Assembly (NCBI RefSeq): GCF_001667145.1
Contig: NZ_LZIF01000063.1
Location: 1 to 64,000 of the forward strand
From: Mycobacterium sp. 852002-51971_SCH5477799-a
GTDB lineage: Bacteria; Actinomycetota; Actinomycetes; Mycobacteriales; Mycobacteriaceae
Direction: 5' to 3'
Length of the DNA stretch: 64,000 bases
Shown: piece after piece, positions 35,295 through 44,218 of the stretch
Layout of the letters: each line of letters starts with the position of its first letter
Position numbering within the stretch: the first letter of the stretch is position 1
Program-made: the position numbers and the translations under genes
Notes under the pieces: generated by a model
The model's input: the letters and a program-made list of their open reading frames with translations, nothing else
Database searches by the model: none
What the model was told of the DNA's origin: nothing

Positions 35295-36537
35295 CGAACA
35301 CCACCGGTATGGCGGTCGCGCCGCGCTCGTACATTCCGACGAAGCGGGGTGGTTCGGCGTCGGGATCCAGCCGCAGGTTGGGCAGGCGGTCGAGCAGCGC
35401 CGAGATCGCGATGGTCATCTCGGCGCGGGCCACGTGCATGCCGAGGCAGATGTGCGACCCCTGTCCGAAACCCAACGACGGCTTGAACTTTCGCGCGAAG
35501 TCGTAATCGTCGGGGTGGTCCCAGCGGGCAGGATCCCGGTTGGCCGCACCCAGCGCGAGATGCACGACGGACCCGGCGGGGATTGCTACGCCAGCCAATT
35601 CGGTGTCGGCCATGACCCAACGGGAGAACATCGGATCCGTCGGCATCCACCGGATCGCCTCCTCGATGGCGGGGCGCAATAAGTTGCGGTCGGCACGCAC
35701 CGCCTCGAGCAGTTCAGGGCGCTGCAGCAGCGTCGTGAGCGTGGTGCCCATCTGCTTCCAGGTGGTGCCCGAGCCCGCGCCGAGCAACAGCAGTACGAAG
35801 GAATCGATTTCGCGATCGGTGAGCCGGTCCTTGGCGCCGTGCTCGTCGGTCAGCTCGGCTTGGACGAGAACGCTGATGAGGTCGTCGCGCGGCTCTTCGC
35901 GGCGGGCCGCGATGACCGGCTTGAGTAGGTCGACCACCTTCTGCGGATCCCGCGCCAGCGCCTCGCGGATATCGAGGGCCTGCTCGACGGGCACGCCGAA
36001 ACTGCCCGTGATGGTGAGCACCGGGATGGCCGCGCAAAAATCGACGTTGAGCTCGGCGCGCCCTTCGTGGACCAGCCCGTCGATGAGCAAATTCACGGTC
36101 TCGGCGATCCAATTGTCGATCCACCACTTGCCATTCGACGGCAGGAACGACGGCTGGACCAACGCACGATAGCGCCGGTGCTGCTCGCCGTTCATCGACA
36201 GCATGCTGTTAGTCAGGCCCAGTGGGCCGTTCTGGAGGTCGACGGGCTCCGGGGACGACGCGAACACCTCCGGGTTGCGGTAGGCGATCATGCAGGAGTC
36301 GTAGTCGAACACCGTGAAATGCGGGCTGTCCGGGTACGGCAGACCGTGGAAGAACATCATGTCGGTGCTGCCGGTCAGCTCGTGAAGGACGCCGGGCAGC
36401 ACCGGCCCCTTCTCGCGCAGCCGGTGCCACACCGGATACGGATCGTCCTCGTAAGCGCCACCGGCCCAGGCGTTGTAGGAGCTGCGCAGGTCGAAAAGCT
36501 CCCGCAGGCGATCGCGATCCAATGCGGGAGCGGTCAT
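35287..36537 (-). CDS. Cytochrome P450 with altered I-helix motif
   Basis: 416 aa from ATG 36537, overlapping the SDR stop (ATGA). The heme loop FGQGSHICLGMHVAR has the thiolate Cys near 364, and the K-helix reads EEAIR. The I-helix reads LGAGSGTTWKQ (about 250-260): the acidic residue that usually precedes the Thr (A/G-G-x-D/E-T) is Gly here, which may change proton delivery. Together with the SDR, amidohydrolase and aldehyde dehydrogenase genes it belongs to one operon. Confidence 0.88.
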   Translation of the reverse strand: MTAPALDRDRLRELFDLRSSYNAWAGGAYEDDPYPVWHRLREKGPVLPGVLHELTGSTDMMFFHGLPYPDSPHFTVFDYDSCMIAYRNPEVFASSPEPVDLQNGPLGLTNSMLSMNGEQHRRYRALVQPSFLPSNGKWWIDNWIAETVNLLIDGLVHEGRAELNVDFCAAIPVLTITGSFGVPVEQALDIREALARDPQKVVDLLKPVIAARREEPRDDLISVLVQAELTDEHGAKDRLTDREIDSFVLLLLGAGSGTTWKQMGTTLTTLLQRPELLEAVRADRNLLRPAIEEAIRWMPTDPMFSRWVMADTELAGVAIPAGSVVHLALGAANRDPARWDHPDDYDFARKFKPSLGFGQGSHICLGMHVARAEMTIAISALLDRLPNLRLDPDAEPPRFVGMYERGATAIPVVFDV

Positions 36538-37319
36538 TTCGCTACGAACCCACCGTCGACCGGCAGCGCCACGCCGGTGACGTTGCGCGAGGCATCCGAG
36601 ACCAGGTACAGCGCGGCCTCGGCGCAGTCTTCGGCCGTGATTGCGCGCCCGAGCGGATGCTGCCCGCCGACCGCTTCGGCTATCTGCGCCTGCTGCTCCG
36701 CGTCGACCTGGAGCCCGCCCGCCGCCATGAAACCGGTCAGTGGCATGGCGGCCGGGCAGATCGCGTTGACGCGAATTCCGAAGGGGGCCGCTTCGATCGC
36801 GACTCCCCGGGTGAGTTGAATGACCCCGCCCTTGGTGGCACCGTAGACCGTTCCGCCCCATCCGACCAGGCCGGCCACCGACGCGGTGTTGAGGATGACG
36901 CCGCCCGAGCCTTGCTTTTTGAAGCGCAGCACCGCGTACTTGCATCCGAGAAACACGCCGCCGAGGTTGACCGCGACCAGGCGGTTGAAATCTTCGAGCG
37001 TGTGGTCCTCGAAAGTCATGCCGAGCCGCGGCGTCGGTATGCCGACGTTGTTGAACAAGATGTCCAGCCGACCGTACTGGTCGACTGCCGCCGCGATCAT
37101 CGCCTGAACCTGTTGTTCATCGGAGACGTCGACACCGACGGCGATAGCGGTGCCGCCAGCTGATTCGATTTGGCGCACAGTCTCTTTCGCGTGGTCGACG
37201 TCGATGTCGGCGGCGACCACCCGGGCGCCCTCCTCAGTGAACCTCAGCGCCGACACCCGGCCCACCCCGGAGCCGGCGCCGGTGACGACGGCGCTCTTGC
37301 CGTCGAGCACCCCGGACAT
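36534..37319 (-). CDS. Short-chain dehydrogenase/reductase (mycofactocin- or NAD-type)
   Basis: 261 aa from ATG 37319, sharing one base with the amidohydrolase stop (TGATG). Rossmann motif TGAGSGVG (12-19 region), NNVG, catalytic Ser in NTASVAG and YGATK (Tyr/Lys). The Asp after the second strand (AADIDVDHA) favours NAD(H). Many mycobacterial SDRs in P450/aldehyde dehydrogenase operons depend on mycofactocin. That cannot be decided from this sequence alone. Classical SDR length. Confidence 0.87.
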   Translation of the reverse strand: MSGVLDGKSAVVTGAGSGVGRVSALRFTEEGARVVAADIDVDHAKETVRQIESAGGTAIAVGVDVSDEQQVQAMIAAAVDQYGRLDILFNNVGIPTPRLGMTFEDHTLEDFNRLVAVNLGGVFLGCKYAVLRFKKQGSGGVILNTASVAGLVGWGGTVYGATKGGVIQLTRGVAIEAAPFGIRVNAICPAAMPLTGFMAAGGLQVDAEQQAQIAEAVGGQHPLGRAITAEDCAEAALYLVSDASRNVTGVALPVDGGFVAK

Positions 37320-38548
37320 CAGGCGCTCGCCAGCACGGGCGGTTCGGCCGGAGTGAACCGGTAGAGCTTCTCGGCGTTGCCGCGCAACAGCTTGTACTGC
37401 ACGTCCTCCGGGAGATCCTTCATGGTGTTGCGGGCGACCCCGATGCAGTCGGGCCAGGTCGAGTCCGAGTGCGGGTAGTCCGTCTCGCACATGATGTTGT
37501 CCTCGCCGATCTCGTCCAAACTCTTGACGGCGTGGCGGTCTTCGATGATGCAGCCGTAGATGTGGTTGCGGAACGTCTCGCGAATGTCGAGCGTGTCCAG
37601 GTCGATCGCCTTGCCCGCCCCGGCGTGCGTGTCGAACTTCGCGCCGCGCATCACCCAGTACCGCTGCTTGTCGAGCACCTGCTCGGCGCGCTCCAGGAAG
37701 TAGGGCATCCAGCCGACCTCACCCTCGGACAGCGCGATCTTCAGTTTCGGGTAGCGCTGGAACATGCCGCTGAACAACCAGGACAGCATCGTTCCCGAGG
37801 TACGCGAGGCGCCCCAGGTGAGGTTGGCCATGAACGGCGCGTCCGAACAGATCTTGGGCAGCGTCGACGACGATCCGACGTGCATGCTCGCCACCATCTC
37901 GAGCTCGTTGGCCGCCGCCATCACCGGTTCCCAGTAGCCGTCGGCGTCGTGAATGGTGGGCAGACCCAACGGTTCCGGATTTTCCGAGAACGCGAAGGAC
38001 GTCACCCCCTTGGCCGCCATGCGCTCCATCTCCTTGGCGGCGAGCTTCGGGTCCCACATCGGGATCAGCATCAGCGGGATGTAGCGGCCGGGGGCGGCGC
38101 CGCACCATTCCTCGACGAGCCAGTCGTTGTAGTGCTGCAGACACTCGAAGCCGAACTTGCGGTCGCTGGCCTCCATAAACAGCTGTCCGCAGAACCGCGT
38201 GATTGTCGGAAAACACAGCGACGCAAGCACACCCGAGCGGTCCATGTCCTCGACCCGGGCCTTGGCGTCGTAGCAGCCCGGCCGCATCTCGGAGTACGAC
38301 AGCGGCTCCGGGCTGAATTCCTCCTTGGATTTGCCAACGACCGCACTCAGGCCCGAGTTGGGATAGCGCTTGCCGTCGTAGACCCAGTTGTCCACGCCGT
38401 TGTCGTTCTTTTCCATATGCGGGGCGCGGTCACGGTCCTTGGCGGCCACCCGGTCGACCCACAGGTTCGGCGGCTCCAGGATGTGGTCGTCGACCGAGAT
38501 CAGCCAGTCCAGGTTGTATGTCTTGTTTCCGTTGGTGTCTGGGCTCAT
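37319..38548 (-). CDS. Amidohydrolase-2 family metal-dependent hydrolase
   Basis: 409 aa, ATG at 38548, overlapping the aldehyde dehydrogenase stop (ATGA). TIM-barrel amidohydrolase-2 features: ISVDDHILEPPNLW at the start (DxH-type metal site), MHVGSSS in the middle, and CETDYPHSDSTWPD near the end with the catalytic Asp. This subfamily includes decarboxylases (ACMSD-like) and hydrolases frequently seen beside P450 and SDR genes in mycobacteria. Confidence 0.86.
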   Translation of the reverse strand: MSPDTNGNKTYNLDWLISVDDHILEPPNLWVDRVAAKDRDRAPHMEKNDNGVDNWVYDGKRYPNSGLSAVVGKSKEEFSPEPLSYSEMRPGCYDAKARVEDMDRSGVLASLCFPTITRFCGQLFMEASDRKFGFECLQHYNDWLVEEWCGAAPGRYIPLMLIPMWDPKLAAKEMERMAAKGVTSFAFSENPEPLGLPTIHDADGYWEPVMAAANELEMVASMHVGSSSTLPKICSDAPFMANLTWGASRTSGTMLSWLFSGMFQRYPKLKIALSEGEVGWMPYFLERAEQVLDKQRYWVMRGAKFDTHAGAGKAIDLDTLDIRETFRNHIYGCIIEDRHAVKSLDEIGEDNIMCETDYPHSDSTWPDCIGVARNTMKDLPEDVQYKLLRGNAEKLYRFTPAEPPVLASA

Positions 38549-40011
38549 TTCAGCTCCCCAATCGACATGTGCTTGACCTCTTGGAACTCACGAATGCCGT
38601 CCGGGCCGCGTTCGCGTCCCAGACCGCTTTGCTTGTATCCCCCGCTCGGTGCGTAGGCGGAGAAGACGGTGGTGTTGACGTTGACCGCTCCGGTGCGCAG
38701 CCGGCGCGCCACCTGCAGCGCCGCCGCCGCGTCGGTCCCGTACACCTGACCGGACAGGCCGTAGATGCTGTCGTTGGCGATGGCCACCGCGTCGTCGATG
38801 TCGCGGTAGCCCAGCACGCCGATGATGGGTCCGAAGATCTCCTCCTGCGCAGCGGGATTCGCGTTGGTCGGCAGGTCGAGCACGGTCGGCTCGAAGTAGT
38901 AACCGCGATCGAGTCCCGCTGGGCGCCCGCCGCCGCAGAACACCTTGCCGCCGTGCTCTTCTGCCAACTTGACGTACTTTTCGCACTTGTCGCGCTGGGC
39001 GGCGCTGATGACCGGCCCCATCATGGCCGATTCGTCGCTGGGCGGCCCCACCTTGATCAGCTTGTACATCGCGCTGACCGCGTCGAGCACTTCGTCTTTC
39101 TTATCTTGCGGCACAAGCATTCTGGTGGCGGCGACGCAGGCCTGACCGGCGGTACTGGCGACCGCGACGAAAGCGCCACCGGCGGCGCGGTGCACGGCAT
39201 CGGGCAGGTAGATCTGCGCCGACTTTCCGCCGAGCTCCAGCGACACCCGTTTGACGGTGGGCGCGGCCTGGGCGAGGATCCTGCGACCGGCCAGCGTCGA
39301 ACCGGTGAACGACACCATGTCGACACCCGGGTCGCTGGTCAGCAGCTCGGCCCCGGCGATGCCCGACTCGACGACCACGCTGAGCACGCCGGGCGGCAGG
39401 CCGGCCGCGTCCGCGGCCGCGCCGAAGATCAGCGACGAGATCGGGGTCAGCGGGCTGGGCCGCAGGATCACCGAATTGCCTGCCATCAACGCGGGAATCA
39501 GCTTCTGAAAGCCCATGATCAGCGCCGCGTTGTACGGCGTGATGGCGGTGACGACGCCGACGGGTTCGTGGCGCCGGATGCTGAGCGCCACCCTGCCGCG
39601 CACCAGGTCGTCGACGGGGACCGGGCTGGCTTCCTCGTGTGACATCGACTGGTACAGGTCGATCGTGTGTCGGCCGATGGCCGCCCCGGCGCGCAGTTGC
39701 GTCATCTCGGCGAAGAACTTCGACTGGCCGGCCTCGGCGACGAGCGTGGGAACCAATGCGTCGCGGGCCGCCTCGACGTGGTCAATCAAGGCGTGCAACA
39801 CTCGGGCCCGCTCGCTGGGTGGCGCGTCGGCCCACACCCCGTCGTCAAAGCTGCGGCGCGCCTCGGCGATCGCGCGCCGCACCTCCGGCAACGGAGTGGC
39901 GGTGATGTCCGCGACGTGACTCTCGTCGGCGGGATTTTCGACGCTGACCACGTCATCGCCGGTAATCCAACTGCCCGCGACATAGGTCCGCTGCTCCGCG
40001 ACGATCGTCAC
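38545..40011 (-). CDS. Aldehyde dehydrogenase (NAD(P)-dependent)
   Basis: 488 aa from GTG 40011 with AGGAG 4 nt upstream. ALDH superfamily motifs: ITPYNAALIMGFQKLIPAL, SFTGSTLAGRRI, LELGGKS with the general-base Glu near 258, and the catalytic Cys near 292 in GQACVAATR; EEIFGPIIG and a C-terminal PSGGYKQSGLGRE are also present. It is the first of seven tightly coupled genes and would oxidise an aldehyde to an acid for CoA activation. The palindrome at 40037-40051 lies in its promoter. Confidence 0.92.
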   Translation of the reverse strand: MTIVAEQRTYVAGSWITGDDVVSVENPADESHVADITATPLPEVRRAIAEARRSFDDGVWADAPPSERARVLHALIDHVEAARDALVPTLVAEAGQSKFFAEMTQLRAGAAIGRHTIDLYQSMSHEEASPVPVDDLVRGRVALSIRRHEPVGVVTAITPYNAALIMGFQKLIPALMAGNSVILRPSPLTPISSLIFGAAADAAGLPPGVLSVVVESGIAGAELLTSDPGVDMVSFTGSTLAGRRILAQAAPTVKRVSLELGGKSAQIYLPDAVHRAAGGAFVAVASTAGQACVAATRMLVPQDKKDEVLDAVSAMYKLIKVGPPSDESAMMGPVISAAQRDKCEKYVKLAEEHGGKVFCGGGRPAGLDRGYYFEPTVLDLPTNANPAAQEEIFGPIIGVLGYRDIDDAVAIANDSIYGLSGQVYGTDAAAALQVARRLRTGAVNVNTTVFSAYAPSGGYKQSGLGRERGPDGIREFQEVKHMSIGELK

Positions 40012-40036
40012 GACACTCCTAAATATCAGGTGACGG

Positions 40037-40051
40037 TAGAACCGTATTCTA
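40037..40051. promoter_or_regulatory. Candidate TetR operator TAGAACCGTATTCTA
   Basis: Perfect TAGAA/TTCTA arms around CCGTA, 26 bp upstream of the aldehyde dehydrogenase operon that includes a TetR gene. Confidence 0.6.
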
Positions 40052-40114
40052 CTTTAGCCAAAAGTTCAACTCTCAATTCTGGGTCGGCTGGAGCGCGCGC
40101 TCGGCGACGCATTG

Positions 40115-41659
40115 TTATCCCTGAGATCGAAGACTGTGGCGCACAACGTATTTCTGCACTTTGCCGCTGGCGGTGCGGGGAAAGTCGGCTACCTCGTGCA
40201 GTTCCTCGGGCCATTTCTGCTTGGCCACCCCGGCGCGCTCGAAGTGCTCGCGGACCTCGCCCATGGTCGGCATGGCCTGTCCCGGCTTGAGGCGCAGCAT
40301 GGCCGCGGCGTGCTCACCGAGCCGCGCATCCGGTGCGGCAACCACGACGGCTTCGGCGATGGCCGGCAGGCCCAGCAGAATCTCCTCGACCTCCAGGGCG
40401 CTGATGTTCTCCCCGCCGCGGATGATGATGTCGGACTTGCGGTCAGTCAGAGTGAGGTAACCGTCCTCGTCCATCACCCCGATGTCGCCGGTGTGATACC
40501 AGCCGTGCTCGTCGAAAGCACGGGCGGTCAATGCGGGATCGGTATAGCCGATGAACAAATCCGGTCCGCGCGAGAGTATTTCGCCGTCGTCGGCCATCCG
40601 GATCTCTACGCCGGGCCGCGCGTTGCCGTCGGTCAATAGTCGCTTGCTTTCCGGCGCGGTGGTCCGTGACCCGGTGATCGAGGGGTGCTCGCTGCTGCCG
40701 TAGGAGCGGGTCACGATGATGCCCGCATCGGCCAGGCGGCGGGTGACGGACGCCGGAACGCTGGATCCGCCGAGACCGATGTGTTTGATGTAGCGCAGGT
40801 GATCCGGGGTGAACCGGGGGTGGTCGAGCAGGCTGGTGACGAAGTACGGCGGCCCCCCGCCGATGGCCACGCCGTGGGTCTCCATCAGGTCGATCACGTT
40901 GTCCGGATCCCACACGTCGCACAGGTCGATCGGCATGCCGTCGACGACGGGGAGCAGGAATGCGCCCAGCATCCCGATGAAGTGCCCGACGGGCAGCGCG
41001 GTGAGCAGCGGCGCACGGTCAGGCGGGTAATTCGCCAACAGCTGGCGGGTTTCGAAGCCCAGTGTCTGATGGCTGTGGATCACGCCCTTGGGATTGCTGG
41101 TGGTGCCCGACGTGAACGCGATAACCGCGGGGCTGCCGGGATCCGCCGCCAAGGTGCCGTCCATCGGTTCGGGGTCCAGTAGCGCCTCGAAACTTTCACC
41201 CACCAGCGCGACGATCGGCACGTCGGCACAGACCTCCGGCACGAAGGTCATGCGCCCAAACCCGTCGGCCGTGATGAACACTCGCGGCTTCACGCTCGGC
41301 AGGATGTAGCGCAATTCCTTCGGTCCGTAGAAGTGGACGATCGGCACGACGACGGCGGAAAGCAGCGCCGACGCCCAGAAGGTGACCGCCGCCTCCACCC
41401 AGTTCGGCAGTTGGAAGGCGACCACGTCGCCCGGGCCGACGCCCCGCGCGCGCAGCCCCGCCGCGAGCCTTCGGGCCATCAGCTCAACGTCGGCGAACGA
41501 TCCGGCGAACGGCCGCACGGCTGAGTGCACCTGAAACGTGGTGTCCTGGTTGTCTTTGAGACCGCGGGCCAGCAGCTCCCCAAGCGTGTCGGGGGTCCAC
41601 CAGCCCTCCTGCTCGTAGCGTTGCGCCAACTCGGGCGCGACGAGACGGGTACCGGTCAC
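40115..41659 (-). CDS. Acyl-CoA synthetase (AMP-forming, FadD-like)
   Basis: 514 aa from GTG 41659 with GGAGGAG upstream; a reading to 41893 adds non-coding sequence. ANL-superfamily motifs: AFTSGTTSNPKGVIHS (P-loop, about 174-190), GWYHTGDIGVMDEDGYL, DRKSDIIIRGGENIS, and the C-terminal catalytic Lys in RTASGKVQKY. It activates carboxylic acids as CoA thioesters through an acyl-AMP. It is alone on its transcript and divergent from the mce operon, suggesting that it activates a compound imported by Mce. Confidence 0.92.
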   Translation of the reverse strand: MTGTRLVAPELAQRYEQEGWWTPDTLGELLARGLKDNQDTTFQVHSAVRPFAGSFADVELMARRLAAGLRARGVGPGDVVAFQLPNWVEAAVTFWASALLSAVVVPIVHFYGPKELRYILPSVKPRVFITADGFGRMTFVPEVCADVPIVALVGESFEALLDPEPMDGTLAADPGSPAVIAFTSGTTSNPKGVIHSHQTLGFETRQLLANYPPDRAPLLTALPVGHFIGMLGAFLLPVVDGMPIDLCDVWDPDNVIDLMETHGVAIGGGPPYFVTSLLDHPRFTPDHLRYIKHIGLGGSSVPASVTRRLADAGIIVTRSYGSSEHPSITGSRTTAPESKRLLTDGNARPGVEIRMADDGEILSRGPDLFIGYTDPALTARAFDEHGWYHTGDIGVMDEDGYLTLTDRKSDIIIRGGENISALEVEEILLGLPAIAEAVVVAAPDARLGEHAAAMLRLKPGQAMPTMGEVREHFERAGVAKQKWPEELHEVADFPRTASGKVQKYVVRHSLRSQG

Positions 41660-41694
41660 ATTGCTCCTCCAGTGCGCTTTGGCCGTGGCCAGTG

Positions 41695-41709
41695 TAGAAC
41701 GACACTCTC
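41695..41709. promoter_or_regulatory. Candidate TetR operator TAGAACGACACTCTC
   Basis: Third member of the TAGAAC-type boxes, 36 bp upstream of the acyl-CoA synthetase. The right arm is less exact. Confidence 0.45.
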
Positions 41710-41727
41710 GTAGTAACCAGTATTGAA

Positions 41728-41755
41728 GTTCTAGTTTTGCGGATGTATCGTTCTG
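41728..41755. promoter_or_regulatory. Extra GTTCTA/TATCGTTCT half-sites in the fadD-mce intergenic region
   Basis: GTTCTA at 41728-41733 and TATCGTTCT within 41741-41755 repeat the right half of the TAGAAC-type box in opposite orientation. They could bring the mce operon under the same regulator. Confidence 0.3.
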
Positions 41756-41924
41756 CTCGCTACTAGCGTGAGATTTGTATCGCACCGCGGACCGGTTGAC
41801 TTGGATGACTATGGATCGGGACAGCGTGACGGGGGTCTGTAGCCGGCATGTGCGCACGACTTCGATTGCCGCACCGACAATCTGGCGCGCCAACTCCAGG
41901 CCTTGCTGCGGTGAAGGGGCCTAG

Positions 41925-43196
41925 GTGACCAGACGAATCCAGGCCGTCCCGGCAGGACTCCCAGCGCCTTCGCCTCTCCCGCCTGCGGCCGTCGACCCCC
42001 GCGCCACGTTTCGACACGTCTACGCGCGCCCGCTCGCGGGATTGCTGACCGTCATCGTCGCCGCTGCGGTCGTCACCCTCGCGGTGACCCAGTTCCGCGG
42101 CGGCTTCACCCAAAGCGTGCCGGTGACGGTGGTCGCCGGGCGGGCGGGCTTGATGATGACCCCGGGAGCCAAGGTCAAGCTGCACGGTGCACAGGTGGGC
42201 AGCGTCGCCTACATCCAGGACTCACCCGAGGGGCAGGCGACCATACATCTGGCCCTCGACCCGTCCCGGCTGCAGCTCATTCCGGATAACGTCCTCGTCA
42301 ACATCGTTGCGACAACGGCGTTCGGCGCGAAGTTCATCCAGCTGATTCCTCCGGAGAGCCCGTCGCCGCAGCGCCTGCGCGCCGGTCAAGTGCTTGATGC
42401 CGGCCGCGTCACCGTCGAGATCAACTCGGTGTTCCAGCAGCTCACATCGGTGCTCGCCAAGATCGACCCGGCCAAACTCAACGAGACGCTCGGCGCCATG
42501 GCCACCGCACTCAACGGACGCGGTGCACGGCTGGGCCAGATGTTCAGCGACCTGAACACTTTTCTCGGCAAGGTCGAGCCGAGCCTGCCCAACCTGAGCC
42601 ACGACATCGAGGCGACGGCCGACGTGTCCAGCGCCTACGCCGACACGGCGTCCGATCTGATCACCGTCGCGGACCGCACCACCCGCGTCAGCCAAACACT
42701 CGTCGACGAGCAGCAGAACCTCGACGCATTATTGATCAGTACGATCGGGCTGGCCGACCTCGGCAACGACGTTTTGGGCAGCAATCGCGAAAAGCTGTCC
42801 GAGGTAACGCATCTGCTCGTGCCCACGACCGATCTGACCAACGAGTACCACCAGGCGCTGACGTGTTCGCTCAAGGGAATGTTCCCCCTGGCCCTGCAGC
42901 CGCCCACACCAGTGCCCGGGCTTGAGGTCTTGGGTGGCATCACGCTGGGCTCCGAGCGCTACCGGTTTCCGAAAAACCTGCCCAAGGTGGCGGCCCGGGG
43001 TGGTCCGCAGTGTGATCACGAATTGCCGGTCGCGTACAACACCTTCCCGCCCTTCGACGTTGCCGACATCGGCGCCAACCCATGGCAGTACGGACAACAG
43101 GGCATCGTGTTGAATTCCGATGGGCTCAAGCAGTTCCTGTATGGCCCCCTCGATGGACCGCCGCGCAACACCGCACAGATCGGGCAACCGGGATGA
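41925..43196 (+). CDS. MCE family protein MceA
   Basis: 423 aa from GTG 41925 with GAAGGGG upstream. A cytoplasmic Pro-rich stretch is followed by one membrane helix (about 37-55, PLAGLLTVIVAAAVVTLAV) and an MCE/MlaD domain with GAKVKLHGAQVGSV. Then come long helices that in related proteins form the lipid-conducting tube. The C-terminal part carries CDHELPVAYNTFPP, typical of MceA. First of six overlapping mce genes. Upstream there are no yrbE permease genes; the divergent neighbour is an acyl-CoA synthetase. Expected role: lipid or sterol import across the envelope. Confidence 0.9.
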   Translation: MTRRIQAVPAGLPAPSPLPPAAVDPRATFRHVYARPLAGLLTVIVAAAVVTLAVTQFRGGFTQSVPVTVVAGRAGLMMTPGAKVKLHGAQVGSVAYIQDSPEGQATIHLALDPSRLQLIPDNVLVNIVATTAFGAKFIQLIPPESPSPQRLRAGQVLDAGRVTVEINSVFQQLTSVLAKIDPAKLNETLGAMATALNGRGARLGQMFSDLNTFLGKVEPSLPNLSHDIEATADVSSAYADTASDLITVADRTTRVSQTLVDEQQNLDALLISTIGLADLGNDVLGSNREKLSEVTHLLVPTTDLTNEYHQALTCSLKGMFPLALQPPTPVPGLEVLGGITLGSERYRFPKNLPKVAARGGPQCDHELPVAYNTFPPFDVADIGANPWQYGQQGIVLNSDGLKQFLYGPLDGPPRNTAQIGQPG

Positions 43197-44218
43197 CCGG
43201 CACCGGCCGCATCATCGTGAAGTTCGGCATCTTCGCCGTCGTGATGCTGATGCTGACGACCTCTCTCTTCTTCATTTTCGGCCAGTTTCGCAATGGCCCG
43301 ACCCACGGTTATTCCGCGGTCTTCATCGACGCCTCGCAATTGAAGACCGGAGATTCGGTGCGGGTGGCCGGAATTCGGGTCGGCACGGTCAACGGCATCG
43401 CTTTGCAGCCGGATAACAAGGTGGTGGTGGACTTCGACGCGGACGACGACGTCGCGCTCACCACCGGCACCCGGGCGGCCGTGCGGTACCTCAATCTGGT
43501 GGGCGATCGCTACCTCGAACTCATCATCGGTCCCGGCTCCATGCGGGTGCTGCCTGAGGGGTCACAGATACCGATCGACCGCACGATGCCGTCGCTGGAT
43601 CTTGACCTGCTGCTGGGTGGGCTGAAACCCGTTATCCGGGGCCTAAATCCGCAGGATGTCAACGCCCTGGCCGCCGCCCTCTTGCAGGTATTCCAGGGCC
43701 AGGGCCAGACCCTGCAATCGCTGCTGGCGAAGACGTCGTCGTTCTCCAACGATGTCGCCGGAAAGAATAAGGCCATCGAGAGCCTGATCGACAACCTGAA
43801 CACCGTGGTGCGGACCCTCTCCGACCAAGGGAGCCAGTTCTCCGGCGCGATCGAACGCCTGCAGCGTCTCGTCACCGACCTCACGCAAGATCGTGATCCG
43901 ATCGGGGACGCGATCCAGGCGCTGGCCACCGGCACGGCCTCGGTAACCGACCTACTCAGCGCCGCTCGCCCGCCGCTGTCGGGGACGGTCGATCAGCTGA
44001 ACCGCCTGGCTCCCCTGCTCGAGCAGGGCAAGGGACGCCTCGACGATGCATTGCAGCGGGCGCCCAACAACTTTCGCAAGCTCGCCCGCACCGGCGCCTA
44101 CGGCAGCTTCGTCAACTATTACATCTGCGGGCTGACGTTCCGCGTCACCGATTTGCAGGGCCGCACGGCGGTCTACCCGTGGCTGAAGCAAACAGAGGGA
44201 AGGTGCGCGGAGCCCTGA
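43193..44218 (+). CDS. MCE family protein MceB
   Basis: 341 aa from ATG 43193, overlapping the mceA stop (ATGA). N-terminal helix (FGIFAVVMLMLTTSLFFIF), MCE domain with GDSVRVAGIRVGTV and YLNLVGDRYLEL, then helical needle region, ending in a domain with YYICGLTF. A Cys pair (YICG, GRCAEP) is retained. Works with the other five Mce proteins as one tube. Confidence 0.9.
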   Translation: MTGTGRIIVKFGIFAVVMLMLTTSLFFIFGQFRNGPTHGYSAVFIDASQLKTGDSVRVAGIRVGTVNGIALQPDNKVVVDFDADDDVALTTGTRAAVRYLNLVGDRYLELIIGPGSMRVLPEGSQIPIDRTMPSLDLDLLLGGLKPVIRGLNPQDVNALAAALLQVFQGQGQTLQSLLAKTSSFSNDVAGKNKAIESLIDNLNTVVRTLSDQGSQFSGAIERLQRLVTDLTQDRDPIGDAIQALATGTASVTDLLSAARPPLSGTVDQLNRLAPLLEQGKGRLDDALQRAPNNFRKLARTGAYGSFVNYYICGLTFRVTDLQGRTAVYPWLKQTEGRCAEP

